NCBI RefSeq assembly: GCF_000240225.1
Contig: NZ_AGUD01000206.1
Coordinates: 1 to 37,537 of the forward strand
Reading direction: 5' to 3'
Length of the DNA: 37,537 nt
From: Patulibacter medicamentivorans
GTDB taxonomy: Bacteria; Actinomycetota; Thermoleophilia; Solirubrobacterales; Solirubrobacteraceae
Position numbers and translations under genes: made by a program. Below the pieces are notes generated by a model that searched no databases, was not told the origin of the DNA, and saw only the letters and a program-made list of their open reading frames with translations. Positions 1-6,957 of this stretch are shown piece after piece (the stretch's first letter is position 1; the number at the start of each line of letters is the position of its first letter).

Positions 1-964
1 TCCACGTCTCGCGGTCCTTGGCCCGGCCACGCGAGCCGTTGACCGCCTGCAGGTCGAAGAAGAAGCCCTGGATCATGTTCTTCGCCACCTGACCGGTGAC
101 CAGATCCAGGAAGTAGCGGCTCTCGATCTCGAGCGCGTTATCGACGTCGACCTGGGTCCCCTCGACGGCGGCGGCGAGGATGTTGCGCGGCGCCGGCAGG
201 TTGGCGCCGCGCAGCTGCTTGCGCAGGTTCGACGCGAAGGCCGGCAGCGTCGCCGCCAGCTGCGGGCTGCTCGGCGTGCCACCGGGGATCTTGTAGCCCT
301 TGACGTCCCACGGCTGCCGGACCGGCTCGCCGCCGCTCTGCGCCGCGACGAATCGCAACGCCGCCGGCAGCAGCTCGTCCGGGCTGGCGACCAGCTCGTC
401 GACCAGCCCGATCTCCAGCGCCGCCGCCGGTCGGTGACGCTGGCCGTGGAGCAGGACCTTGGTCAGCGCGTCGGCGATCCCCAGCATCCGCACGGTCCGG
501 ACCACGCCACCGCCACCCGGCAGGATCCCCAGGCCGACCTCGGGCAGGCCGAGCTGGATCCGCGGGTCGTCGACGACGATCCGGCGATGGGTCGCCAGCG
601 CGATCTCCAGCCCCCCGCCGAGCGCCGCGCCGGCGATCGCGGCGACCACCGGCAGGCCGAGCGTCTCGAGCCGCCGCAGGTCGCGCTTGGCGCCGCGGAT
701 GCTCTCGGCCAGCTCGAGCGCGCTCTCCTTGCTGGCCGCGCGCAGGTCGTTGAGGTCGCCGCCGGCGAAGAAGGTCCGCTTCGCCGACGTGATCACGACC
801 CCGGCGATCCGGTCCCGCTCCGCCTCCAGCCGGTCGACAGTCGCCCGCATCGACGCCATGTAGTCGGCGTTCATCGTGTTCGTCGACTGGTTCGGGTCGT
901 CCAGGACCAGGTTGACGATCCCGCCGTCGAGCTGCTCCCAGCGGATGGTGTTCGTGAACGTCAT
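1..964 (-). CDS. fadB: 3-hydroxyacyl-CoA dehydrogenase/enoyl-CoA hydratase multienzyme (FadB/FadJ type), N-terminal part, cut by left edge
   Basis: The open frame starts at ATG 964-962 behind a GAGAGGA ribosome site and runs 321 codons to the window edge without a stop. The visible part is a crotonase domain. It has the oxyanion-hole motif FAGGDL near residue 66 and GAALGGGLEIA, with the first catalytic Glu, near residue 110. LPEVGLGILPGGGG, with the second Glu near residue 135, follows. Both acid residues of an active hydratase are therefore present. After the crotonase domain the sequence continues through PWDVKGYKIPGG and a helical stretch, as in actinobacterial multienzymes of about 700 residues. 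The NAD-dependent dehydrogenase half would lie off the left edge. The expected role is hydration and oxidation of enoyl-CoA in the cytoplasm. A TetR gene lies directly upstream on the same strand. The fusion identity is inferred from the linker; the crotonase call is certain. Confidence 0.85.
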   Translation of the reverse strand, partial: MTFTNTIRWEQLDGGIVNLVLDDPNQSTNTMNADYMASMRATVDRLEAERDRIAGVVITSAKRTFFAGGDLNDLRAASKESALELAESIRGAKRDLRRLETLGLPVVAAIAGAALGGGLEIALATHRRIVVDDPRIQLGLPEVGLGILPGGGGVVRTVRMLGIADALTKVLLHGQRHRPAAALEIGLVDELVASPDELLPAALRFVAAQSGGEPVRQPWDVKGYKIPGGTPSSPQLAATLPAFASNLRKQLRGANLPAPRNILAAAVEGTQVDVDNALEIESRYFLDLVTGQVAKNMIQGFFFDLQAVNGSRGRAKDRETW

Positions 965-996
965 CTCGTTCTCGTTCCTCTCAGATGCGGAGAACC

Positions 997-1022
997 GTAC
1001 AACTAGTGCGGACGTATTGTCC
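997..1022. promoter_or_regulatory. putative operator upstream of the fadB-like gene
   Basis: An imperfect inverted repeat, GTACAACTAG and CGTATTGTCC around a 6-base centre, has the form G-ACAA...TTGT-C. It lies 33 bases upstream of the fadB-like start and downstream of the TetR stop. The position and dyad suit a TetR-family binding site in the fadB promoter. No convincing -35/-10 pair was found. Confidence 0.35.
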
Positions 1023-1055
1023 AGACCTAACGTCCGGCGACCGGGTCGAGGCGCG

Positions 1056-1676
1056 CTACAGCGGCAGGCGACTGATCTCGGCGGCCTCGGCCGGCGGCAC
1101 GCCGAACTGGCGCAGCATCATCTCGGCGTGGGCCGAGTCGGCGCCAGCCGAGGCCCCGGTCGAGAGGACGGCACGGATCGTCGCGATCGCCCCGCCCCCC
1201 AGGACGGCCATGGCGACGTCGAGGTCGGGGACGAAGAGCCGGCCGCTCGCGAGCCCCGGCTCGAGCACCCGCCTGGCGAACGGCCCGACGGCCGCCAGGA
1301 ACACGTCGTCGCTGTGCGCCAGGTTCACCAGCAGCCGTGCGAGCGGCGGGTCGTCGACGGCGATGCGGATGAACCGCCGGTCGCTCGCGCTCGCGGCGAC
1401 CGCCGGATCCGGGTGCTCCGGCAGGTCGGCGACGGTCCGGACGGCGAGCCGCTCGAGGCTGTCCGAGACCACGGCCGCCACCAGGTCCTCGCGCGAGCCG
1501 AAGTGGTTGTAGAAGGACCCGCGCCCGACGCCGCCGGAGTCCGTCACGTCCGTGATCCGCAGTCGGCCGACGCCGTCGCGGGCGATGATCTCGCGCGCCG
1601 CCGCGATCATCCGCTCGCGAGGCCGCGCCGGAGACCCGGAGCGGGCACGAGCGGGCGGATCGGAAGCTGCGCTCAC
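1056..1676 (-). CDS. TetR/AcrR family transcriptional regulator
   Basis: The protein has about 206 residues. The N-terminal helix-turn-helix is typical of TetR: RERMIAAAREIIARDG, then VTDSGGVGRGSFYNHFGSRE. A poorly conserved ligand-binding domain follows. The frame is open upstream to a GTG at 1781. That longer start would lie inside the 1776-1809 palindrome and add about 35 low-complexity residues unlike the family. I prefer GTG 1676 (GTG 1682 is equally possible), although no good ribosome site precedes either. The gene lies between the fadB-like gene, same strand and downstream, and a divergent FAD oxidoreductase. It probably represses one or both in response to an acyl-CoA or lipid ligand, which is inference from context. 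Confidence 0.85.
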   Translation of the reverse strand: MSAASDPPARARSGSPARPRERMIAAAREIIARDGVGRLRITDVTDSGGVGRGSFYNHFGSREDLVAAVVSDSLERLAVRTVADLPEHPDPAVAASASDRRFIRIAVDDPPLARLLVNLAHSDDVFLAAVGPFARRVLEPGLASGRLFVPDLDVAMAVLGGGAIATIRAVLSTGASAGADSAHAEMMLRQFGVPPAEAAEISRLPL

Positions 1677-1765
1677 GGGCACGGACGATAGATCGAAGCC
1701 GCGCGGCGCGCAGCGGTCCGCCGGCCCCGCGTCCTGACCCGGGCCCGGACGAACCTCGGCGGCCC

Positions 1766-1809
1766 TTGACGCATCGACCACGTTCTGAATATATGTTCAG
1801 ACCGTGGTC
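1766..1809. promoter_or_regulatory. divergent promoter with 34-bp near-perfect palindromic operator
   Basis: Bases 1776-1809 form a dyad with arms GACCACGtTCTGAAt and gTTCAGAcCGTGGTC around ATAT; only two symmetric positions mismatch. On the + strand TTGACG (1766-1771) and TATATG (1790-1795) are spaced 18 bases apart and could be the -35 and -10 of the oxidoreductase gene. The palindrome covers that -10, as expected for a repressor site. The neighbouring TetR protein is the obvious candidate to bind it. Confidence 0.7.
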
Positions 1810-1878
1810 GCGCACCAGCACGGCGGTCGCCGACCAGCGGCGGGCGCCCGCGCGCCCGACGAACGACGAGGAGCAGAG

Positions 1879-3477
1879 ATGGCCCGCAGGACCACGCCTC
1901 CCGACGACGTGATCGTCATCGGGGCAGGCCACAACGGACTGACCGCGGCGGCGTACCTCGCCCGCGCCGGCAGCCGCGTCACGGTGCTCGAGGCGCACCA
2001 CGACATCGGCGGCATGCTCACCGACACCGTCCTCTTCCCGGAGTCCGCGCCGAGCCACGTCTTCAGCGAGGGCGGGATCCAGGCCTCGCTGCACCACACC
2101 ACGACGATCGTCCGCGACCTCGAGCTCGAGCGCCACGGCCTGGTCCATCTGCCGGCGGACCCGTACCACGTGCACCTGGAGCCCGAGGGGGCATCGCTTG
2201 CGTTCTGGCACGACCCGCGGAGGACCGCCGACGAGATCCGCCGCTTCTCGCAGCGCGACGCCCGAGCCTTCCTGGAGTTCGCGCGGATGCTCGACGCCGC
2301 GATGGACCTCGCCCTGCCGTTCCTCAACGGCCACCCGACGCGACCGGACCTGCGGACGGCGCTCGGGACCCTGCCGCAGGCGCTGAAGCACCGCAAGGAC
2401 CTGCCGGCGATCGTGCGTATGGGCCCGTCCGGCCACCAGGAGCTGATCGAGGAGTGGTTCGACCACCCGCTCGTGCGGGCCGCGCTGGCGGCGATGCCGC
2501 CGTTCTGCTGGATGACCCAGGACGGCAGCGGCTGGGCCCTGATCTACCTCGGGATCTGCCACCGGATCATGAACACCCGGATCCAGGGCGCGTCCGGCGC
2601 GCTCCCGCGAGCGCTCGCCCGCTCGCTGGAGTCCCACGGCGGGACGGTCCGGACCTCGGCGCGCGTGACGGAGCTGGTGGTCCGAGGCGGCCGGGTCACG
2701 GGCGTGCGCCTGGAGAGCGGCGAGGAGCTGGCCGCCGACGTCGTGATGGCCGCCTGCAGCCCGAAGGTCACGCTCAACCAGCTGCTCCCCAAGGGCACGC
2801 TGCCCGAGCACCTCGAGCGCCGGGCGTCGCTGATCCCGTCGACCAGCACCGGCGCCGCGAACCTCAAGATCGACGTCGCGCTCTCCGGCCAGCTCGACGT
2901 GCGCCGCCATAACGCGTGGCGCGAGGACGGGCTCGACCTGCGCCGCCCGGTGATCAGCTGGCACAGCTACGACGAGCACCTCGCCGCCTGGGACGAGGCC
3001 GTCGCGGGGCGCTGGCCGGACCCGATCCCCTACATCGGGATCGTGCCGACCGCGATCGATCCGACCCAGGCGCCGGAGGGCCAGGACACCCTCTGGATCT
3101 GGTCCGGGATCGTTCCGTCGAAGCCGGACGTCCCGTGGGAGGAGGTTCGCGACCAGATCGGGGACCGCGTGCTCGGCGAGGCGGCCGGCTACTACGAGGG
3201 CCTCGACCAGCTCGAGATCGACCGCCGCGTCTTCGGCGCCAGCGACCTGGAGAAGCGCTTCAACGTGCCCGACGGCAACGTCTACCACGTCGACCCGTTC
3301 ATGCTCCGGCTCGGCCCCGCCCGTCCGGCACCGGGCTTCGGCTCCTACGACACGCCGGTCCCGGGGCTCTACCTGACCGGGGCCGGCACCCACCCGACCG
3401 GCGGCATCAGCGGCGGCCCCGGCAAGCTCGCCGCCGAGCGGCTGCTCAAGCTCTCGAGCCGGCGAAGGAGCCGCTGA
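1879..3477 (+). CDS. CrtI/phytoene-desaturase-like FAD-dependent oxidoreductase
   Basis: The protein has 532 residues. It opens with the dinucleotide-binding motif VIVIGAGHNGLTAAAYLARAG, then VTVLEAHHDIGGM (residues about 10-50), the hallmark of the phytoene desaturase/amine-oxidase superfamily. Near the C-terminus GLYLTGAGTHPTGGISGGPGKLAAE is the second FAD-contact motif. The length is normal for the family. ATG 1879 is chosen because GAGGAG lies 5-10 bases upstream; the in-frame GTG at 1804 would start inside the operator. The likely reaction is FAD-dependent desaturation or oxidation of an isoprenoid or other lipid; the substrate cannot be told from sequence. The gene is divergent from the TetR gene, and the palindrome 1776-1809 overlaps its promoter. 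Its stop lies 27 bases from the convergent LuxR gene. Confidence 0.88.
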   Translation: MARRTTPPDDVIVIGAGHNGLTAAAYLARAGSRVTVLEAHHDIGGMLTDTVLFPESAPSHVFSEGGIQASLHHTTTIVRDLELERHGLVHLPADPYHVHLEPEGASLAFWHDPRRTADEIRRFSQRDARAFLEFARMLDAAMDLALPFLNGHPTRPDLRTALGTLPQALKHRKDLPAIVRMGPSGHQELIEEWFDHPLVRAALAAMPPFCWMTQDGSGWALIYLGICHRIMNTRIQGASGALPRALARSLESHGGTVRTSARVTELVVRGGRVTGVRLESGEELAADVVMAACSPKVTLNQLLPKGTLPEHLERRASLIPSTSTGAANLKIDVALSGQLDVRRHNAWREDGLDLRRPVISWHSYDEHLAAWDEAVAGRWPDPIPYIGIVPTAIDPTQAPEGQDTLWIWSGIVPSKPDVPWEEVRDQIGDRVLGEAAGYYEGLDQLEIDRRVFGASDLEKRFNVPDGNVYHVDPFMLRLGPARPAPGFGSYDTPVPGLYLTGAGTHPTGGISGGPGKLAAERLLKLSSRRRSR

Positions 3478-3494
3478 CCGGCGGCCGATCGCCC

Positions 3495-3520
3495 GCGGGA
3501 GGGGCTAGCGCCCCTCCCGC
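3495..3520. terminator. bidirectional hairpin between convergent genes
   Basis: A perfect 11-bp inverted repeat, GCGGGAGGGGC and GCCCCTCCCGC, closes a 4-base loop TAGC. It lies between the + strand oxidoreductase and the - strand LuxR gene. The loop contains the LuxR stop codon, so the hairpin also encodes the last residues of that protein. There is no T-tract on either side, as is common in high-GC actinobacteria. Confidence 0.65.
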
Positions 3521-4371
3521 GCCATCGACGCGGTCAGGTACTTCGCGACGGCTTCTGCGCGGTTCGCCGCGTCCAGCTTGCGCAGGATCCGCGCGACGTT
3601 ACCCTTGACCGAGTCCGGCGACAGGTGCAGCACCTCCGCGATCTCGCGGTTCGACCGGCCGCGCGTGAGCAGCTGCGCGATCTCGTGCTCTCGCGGCGAC
3701 AGCAGCTTGGCCACCTCGCCGCCGGTCGGGCGGGCCGCGGAGTCCCCGAAGCGCGCGAAGATCGGACCGTGCCGGCCGTGCGAGGGGATCGACACCGGCG
3801 TCTCGGTCATCTCGCCGACGAGGCCGAGCACGGACCCCGAGAGGAAGCGCAGCTCCGACGTGAGCTCCTGCATCCGCGCCCGCAGGACGACCTGCTCCAG
3901 CGCGATCGCCGTAATCTGGGCGAATGCCTCGACGTTCGCGCGATCCTCCGCGACGACGTCGCCGGCGGGCCGGTCGGTGACGAGGATCGCGAGCGCAGAG
4001 CCGTCCTCGGGCGCGATCACCCCCAGCGCGTAGTGGTGCAGGCTCAGCGCTTCCGCCACGACGCTGCGCGGTGCGGACCGGCCCTGCCGCCCGCCGCCAC
4101 GGAGGAGCGCGGACTCCTCGTTCCAGCCCCGGAGCGGGATCGGGTTCACCAGGACCGACCGCCGCAGCAGGTCGCTCGCCGGGTTCTCGAGCAGATCGAC
4201 GCCGTCTGCGGTCAGGTAGTCGCCGCGAACCGTCAGCACCATCGCCCGCGTGAAGCCGCAGTGCTCGCAGGCGAGGGCGCAGGCCCGGGCGAGGAGCTCG
4301 CCGACGAGCGGGCAGGAGCGGAGGTCGCGGTGCGCCGCCAGCAGCATCTCGGCGCTCGTGCTCGTGGTCAC
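3505..4371 (-). CDS. GAF-like sensor LuxR-family transcriptional regulator
   Basis: The protein has 288 residues. Residues about 15-170 look like a GAF-type sensory domain: a helical start (LVGELLARACALACEHCGF), a beta-rich middle, and an EDRANVEAFAQITAIALEQ helix. Residues about 225-282 are a clear LuxR/NarL helix-turn-helix: LSPREHEIAQLLTRG, SNREIAEVLHLSPDSVKGNV and a final helix. The ATG start overlaps the stop of the upstream ABC-ATPase gene by 4 bases (ATGA), so the two are translationally coupled and probably work together. This architecture is frequent in actinobacteria among regulators next to lipid or aromatic catabolism genes. The ligand is unknown. The C-terminal codons lie within the terminator hairpin. 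Confidence 0.85.
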   Translation of the reverse strand: MTTSTSAEMLLAAHRDLRSCPLVGELLARACALACEHCGFTRAMVLTVRGDYLTADGVDLLENPASDLLRRSVLVNPIPLRGWNEESALLRGGGRQGRSAPRSVVAEALSLHHYALGVIAPEDGSALAILVTDRPAGDVVAEDRANVEAFAQITAIALEQVVLRARMQELTSELRFLSGSVLGLVGEMTETPVSIPSHGRHGPIFARFGDSAARPTGGEVAKLLSPREHEIAQLLTRGRSNREIAEVLHLSPDSVKGNVARILRKLDAANRAEAVAKYLTASMAREGR

Positions 4372-5579
4372 GTGCGCGGCCCCGGAGCGTCCTCGGGGGT
4401 CATCGACAGCAGCGCTCGGACGGTCGGATCGTCCGACGCCTCGACCTCCTCCGGCGTGCCGCAGGCGATCACGGCTCCGCGGTCGACGAGCGTGAGGTGG
4501 CCGGCGATCGCCCGGGCGAGGGGAGCGTCGCGCGTAGCGACCAGGACCGTCCCGCCGTACTCCGCGTGGTGGTCGATCAGGAGGTCGGCCAGCAGCGTCG
4601 TCCGGACCGGGTCGAGACCCGCCTCGGGCTCGTCGAGGAGCAGCAGGCTCGGCTCCGCGATGGTCGCGCGCGCGTAGGCGGCGCGGACGTACCTCCAGTT
4701 GGACAGCTCGCGGGGCCGGCGCCCGGCGGCGTCAGCCAGTCCGAGCGAGCGCAGGTGCCGCTCGACGGTCCCGGGAACCTCGAGCGCGCTCACGTCGCTG
4801 CTCTGCGTGAGCGCGGCGGCGAGGTTCTCGGCGACCGTGAGGTGGTCGACCAGCGGGAGATGCTGCGGGACGACGCCGACGTCTCGCCGGATCGCCCGTA
4901 GCTCCGAGCGGCTCATGTCGGCGAGCGCCCGCCCACGGAGCAGCACCTGTCCGGTCTCGGGGGCGATCGCACCCGAGACGTGCCCCAGCAGCCGCGACTT
5001 GCCGCTGCCCGCAGCGCCGAGCAGGACCGAGACGACGCCCTCGGGCACGCGCAGGTCCGCGCCGCCGGAGGCGTCCGCCCGCCCGTCCGGACCGCCGAGC
5101 CCGCGGGTCTCGATCGAGAGCAGGTCCGCGCTCGGTCGCGGAGGTCGCACCGCTGGGGGGAGCCCCGTGAGCAGGAGCTCCGACTCGATCAGGTCCTGGT
5201 CGTCGGCCCCGACCGCGAGCAGGGCCCGCAGGACCGGCTCGACCTCGAGGAACCGCCGCACCGGGCCGCGGGCGACGACGGTGCCGCGAAGCAGCGCGCC
5301 GCCGATCGACAGCCGGCCGCAGGCGAACGCCAGGGCCTGGCCCCGGCCGAGGTCGATCTCGACCTCGCAGGGGCCCGACGCGGGCGACGCGACCGCGGGC
5401 GAGTGACCCAGGAGCAGCGAGACGCTCTCGCCCTCGGTCGCGAACGCGACGGACGTCCGCGCCGCTCCGAGCCTGGACGCCGCCCGGCTCCGCGCGGTCA
5501 CGACCCGATCGAGGGCGTCGCGAAGCCGTCGGGCAACGGTGTCCGGCGGTTCGTCGTCGGCGTGCTGGGCTCGGTTCAT
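4368..5579 (-). CDS. Mce/Mla-type ABC ATPase with N-terminal SCP2-like domain and degenerate motifs
   Basis: The protein has 403 residues from ATG 5579. The longer frame to 5813 crosses the promoter region and looks non-coding. Residues about 42-120 resemble an SCP2 sterol-carrier fold: a beta pair, then ALAFACGRLSIGGALLRG and GPVRRFLEVEPVLRALL. This is my inference from pattern. From about 150 there is an ABC ATPase: Walker A GAAGSGKS (188-195), a Q-loop VPQH, and Walker B LLLLDEP (312-318) followed by the Mla/Mce-like GLDPVRTTLL. Two motifs are unusual. The C-loop is LSNWR instead of LSGGM, and the H-switch His is replaced by Arg in VATRDAP. The gene is coupled to the GAF-LuxR gene. It may power or modulate an Mce-type lipid importer, possibly in trans, or serve regulation rather than transport. 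Confidence 0.75.
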   Translation of the reverse strand: MNRAQHADDEPPDTVARRLRDALDRVVTARSRAASRLGAARTSVAFATEGESVSLLLGHSPAVASPASGPCEVEIDLGRGQALAFACGRLSIGGALLRGTVVARGPVRRFLEVEPVLRALLAVGADDQDLIESELLLTGLPPAVRPPRPSADLLSIETRGLGGPDGRADASGGADLRVPEGVVSVLLGAAGSGKSRLLGHVSGAIAPETGQVLLRGRALADMSRSELRAIRRDVGVVPQHLPLVDHLTVAENLAAALTQSSDVSALEVPGTVERHLRSLGLADAAGRRPRELSNWRYVRAAYARATIAEPSLLLLDEPEAGLDPVRTTLLADLLIDHHAEYGGTVLVATRDAPLARAIAGHLTLVDRGAVIACGTPEEVEASDDPTVRALLSMTPEDAPGPRT

Positions 5580-5884
5580 CCTGCGTTCTGCGGTCGTGAT
5601 CGATCTTCTAGGTCGCTCTGTCCTGACGATCTGCCTGGACAGAGTGCCGGAATCTCGCCATCCGTCCACCGGAAGACTAGGCCACGGACACCCGATCGGA
5701 CACGCCTTGTACCCGATCGGGTCTTCCTGCGGCCAGGCCGATCTTGGGAGGGTGCTCGCCGTGGAGAGGCTCCCTCGCCGGTCGCGGCGGGGCGACGTCG
5801 GGGACGGCTTCACCGTCCCCTGCCACCAAGCAGCGTCGGAGCGCCCCGCCTTCGCCCGACGAGACCGACTCGAGAGTGACGAGC
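5580..5884. promoter_or_regulatory. divergent intergenic region with twin 12-bp palindromes
   Basis: This 305-base region separates the - strand ATPase from the + strand lipocalin-like gene and carries no convincing gene. Its main feature is a pair of near-identical dyads, ACCCGATCGGAC at 5690-5701 and ACCCGATCGGGT (a perfect palindrome) at 5711-5722. They are 21 bases apart centre to centre, two helical turns. This looks like a tandem operator for a dimeric regulator; the adjacent LuxR protein or an unlinked factor could bind. Promoter hexamers are not clear. Confidence 0.45.
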
Positions 5885-6931
5885 ATGCGCACCCAGGCCC
5901 CCGAGACCGACCTCCTGATCCCCCTTCCGGCCGACGGCGAGACGTGGGATCCGCACACGGTGCACACGCACTTCCTCGGGTTCTCGGTCCCGGAGGCGCA
6001 GATCGGCGCCGTCGTCTACTTCCGCTATCAGCCGGCGTTTCCGCTGCTCGGTGGCGGGGTCGGCATCTACCAGGGCACGAGCAACGTCCGGCCGCTCGAC
6101 GTCGAGCACCTGAACTGGTGGAACACGATGCCGTACTCGCAGTTCGAGGACGGCAGGCTCAGCGCGGCCAACGGCCTCACGCTCGAGGTGGTGGTCCCCG
6201 GGGAGGAGCTGCGGGTCCGGTACGAGAGCCGGGACGGCCGCACGAGCTTCGACGTCACCCAGCTCGGCGTGTCGCCGCTCGTGGCCCGTGGCTCGCTGAT
6301 GCCGGCGCTCGAGGGCGGCACCGACCCCGCGCAGCTGCCCGGAGGCTCCGAGCAGTTCATGCACGTCACGGGCCGGCTCACCCTCAACGGCGAGCACCAC
6401 GACGTCGACTGCGTCAGCATCCGCGACCGCTCGTGGCGTCAGCTCCGGCCAGAAGGCCAGGGGTTCGTCGACATGCCGCCGCTCGGCTGGACCCCCCTGC
6501 ACTTCGGCGACGACCTCGCCCTCAACGCGTTCAGCTTCGAGCCGCCCCACACCGATCCCGCATGGGCCGGCCTGTTCGACGTTCCGGTCGACGGGCCCTT
6601 CCACCAAGGTCACCCGTACGTCATCCGCAACGGCGAGATCAGCCCGATCGCGCGCGTCGAGCGCAACGTGCTCGAGTACCACCCGCAGACGTTCCAGGCC
6701 GTGCGCCAGGAGCTGCTGACGGTCGAGGAGGACGGTCGCGAGCTGCGCTTCGAGGGCCGGGCCGTCGCCAGCGCTTCGCTCCCGATGTGGCACAACATCG
6801 CGTTCGTCGACAGCGTCTTCCGCTGGCAGGACGAGCTGGGCCGCGTCGCCCACAACAGCTACCAGGAGTGCTGGTTCGACACCTACCAGCGCGAGATCAA
6901 GAAGCGAGCCGACCGCCGCGTCGGCGCCTGA
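5885..6931 (+). CDS. DUF7064/DUF7065-type lipocalin-like protein (CrtC/AttH-like fold), function unknown
   Basis: The protein has 348 residues with no signal peptide or membrane segment. It is rich in aromatic beta-strands (GAVVYFRYQPAF, HLNWWNTMPYSQF, NAFSFEPPHTD). It contains the family-type sequence DCVSIRDRSWRQLRP, comparable to the GxRDHSWG motif of the two-part lipocalin-like families now called DUF7064/DUF7065. A second half follows with RVERNVLEYHPQTFQAV. ATG 5885 is preferred over an in-frame GTG at 5744 because the extra residues are low-complexity. The ribosome site is weak. The gene is followed 26 bases later by an APH-type kinase, a pairing consistent with one operon. The family fold suggests binding or modification of a hydrophobic molecule, but no activity can be assigned. 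Family assignment comes from memory of motifs. Confidence 0.65.
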   Translation: MRTQAPETDLLIPLPADGETWDPHTVHTHFLGFSVPEAQIGAVVYFRYQPAFPLLGGGVGIYQGTSNVRPLDVEHLNWWNTMPYSQFEDGRLSAANGLTLEVVVPGEELRVRYESRDGRTSFDVTQLGVSPLVARGSLMPALEGGTDPAQLPGGSEQFMHVTGRLTLNGEHHDVDCVSIRDRSWRQLRPEGQGFVDMPPLGWTPLHFGDDLALNAFSFEPPHTDPAWAGLFDVPVDGPFHQGHPYVIRNGEISPIARVERNVLEYHPQTFQAVRQELLTVEEDGRELRFEGRAVASASLPMWHNIAFVDSVFRWQDELGRVAHNSYQECWFDTYQREIKKRADRRVGA

Positions 6932-6957
6932 CCCGGATCGAGGAGAGGAGAGAGACC

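Noticed and set aside
434-1006. Open frames on the + strand over the fadB-like gene
   Set aside because: The - strand has an intact crotonase domain with a ribosome site; the + frames show no domain.
1027-3393. Long open frame (about 788 codons) on the - strand across the TetR and oxidoreductase genes
   Set aside because: It is an antisense shadow caused by extreme third-position GC; the translation is Arg/Asp/Gly/Val-rich without domains, while the overlapping frames encode clear families.
5580-5813. N-terminal extension of the unusual ATPase
   Set aside because: It lies in the divergent promoter region with the twin palindromes; ATG 5579 starts where family-like sequence begins.
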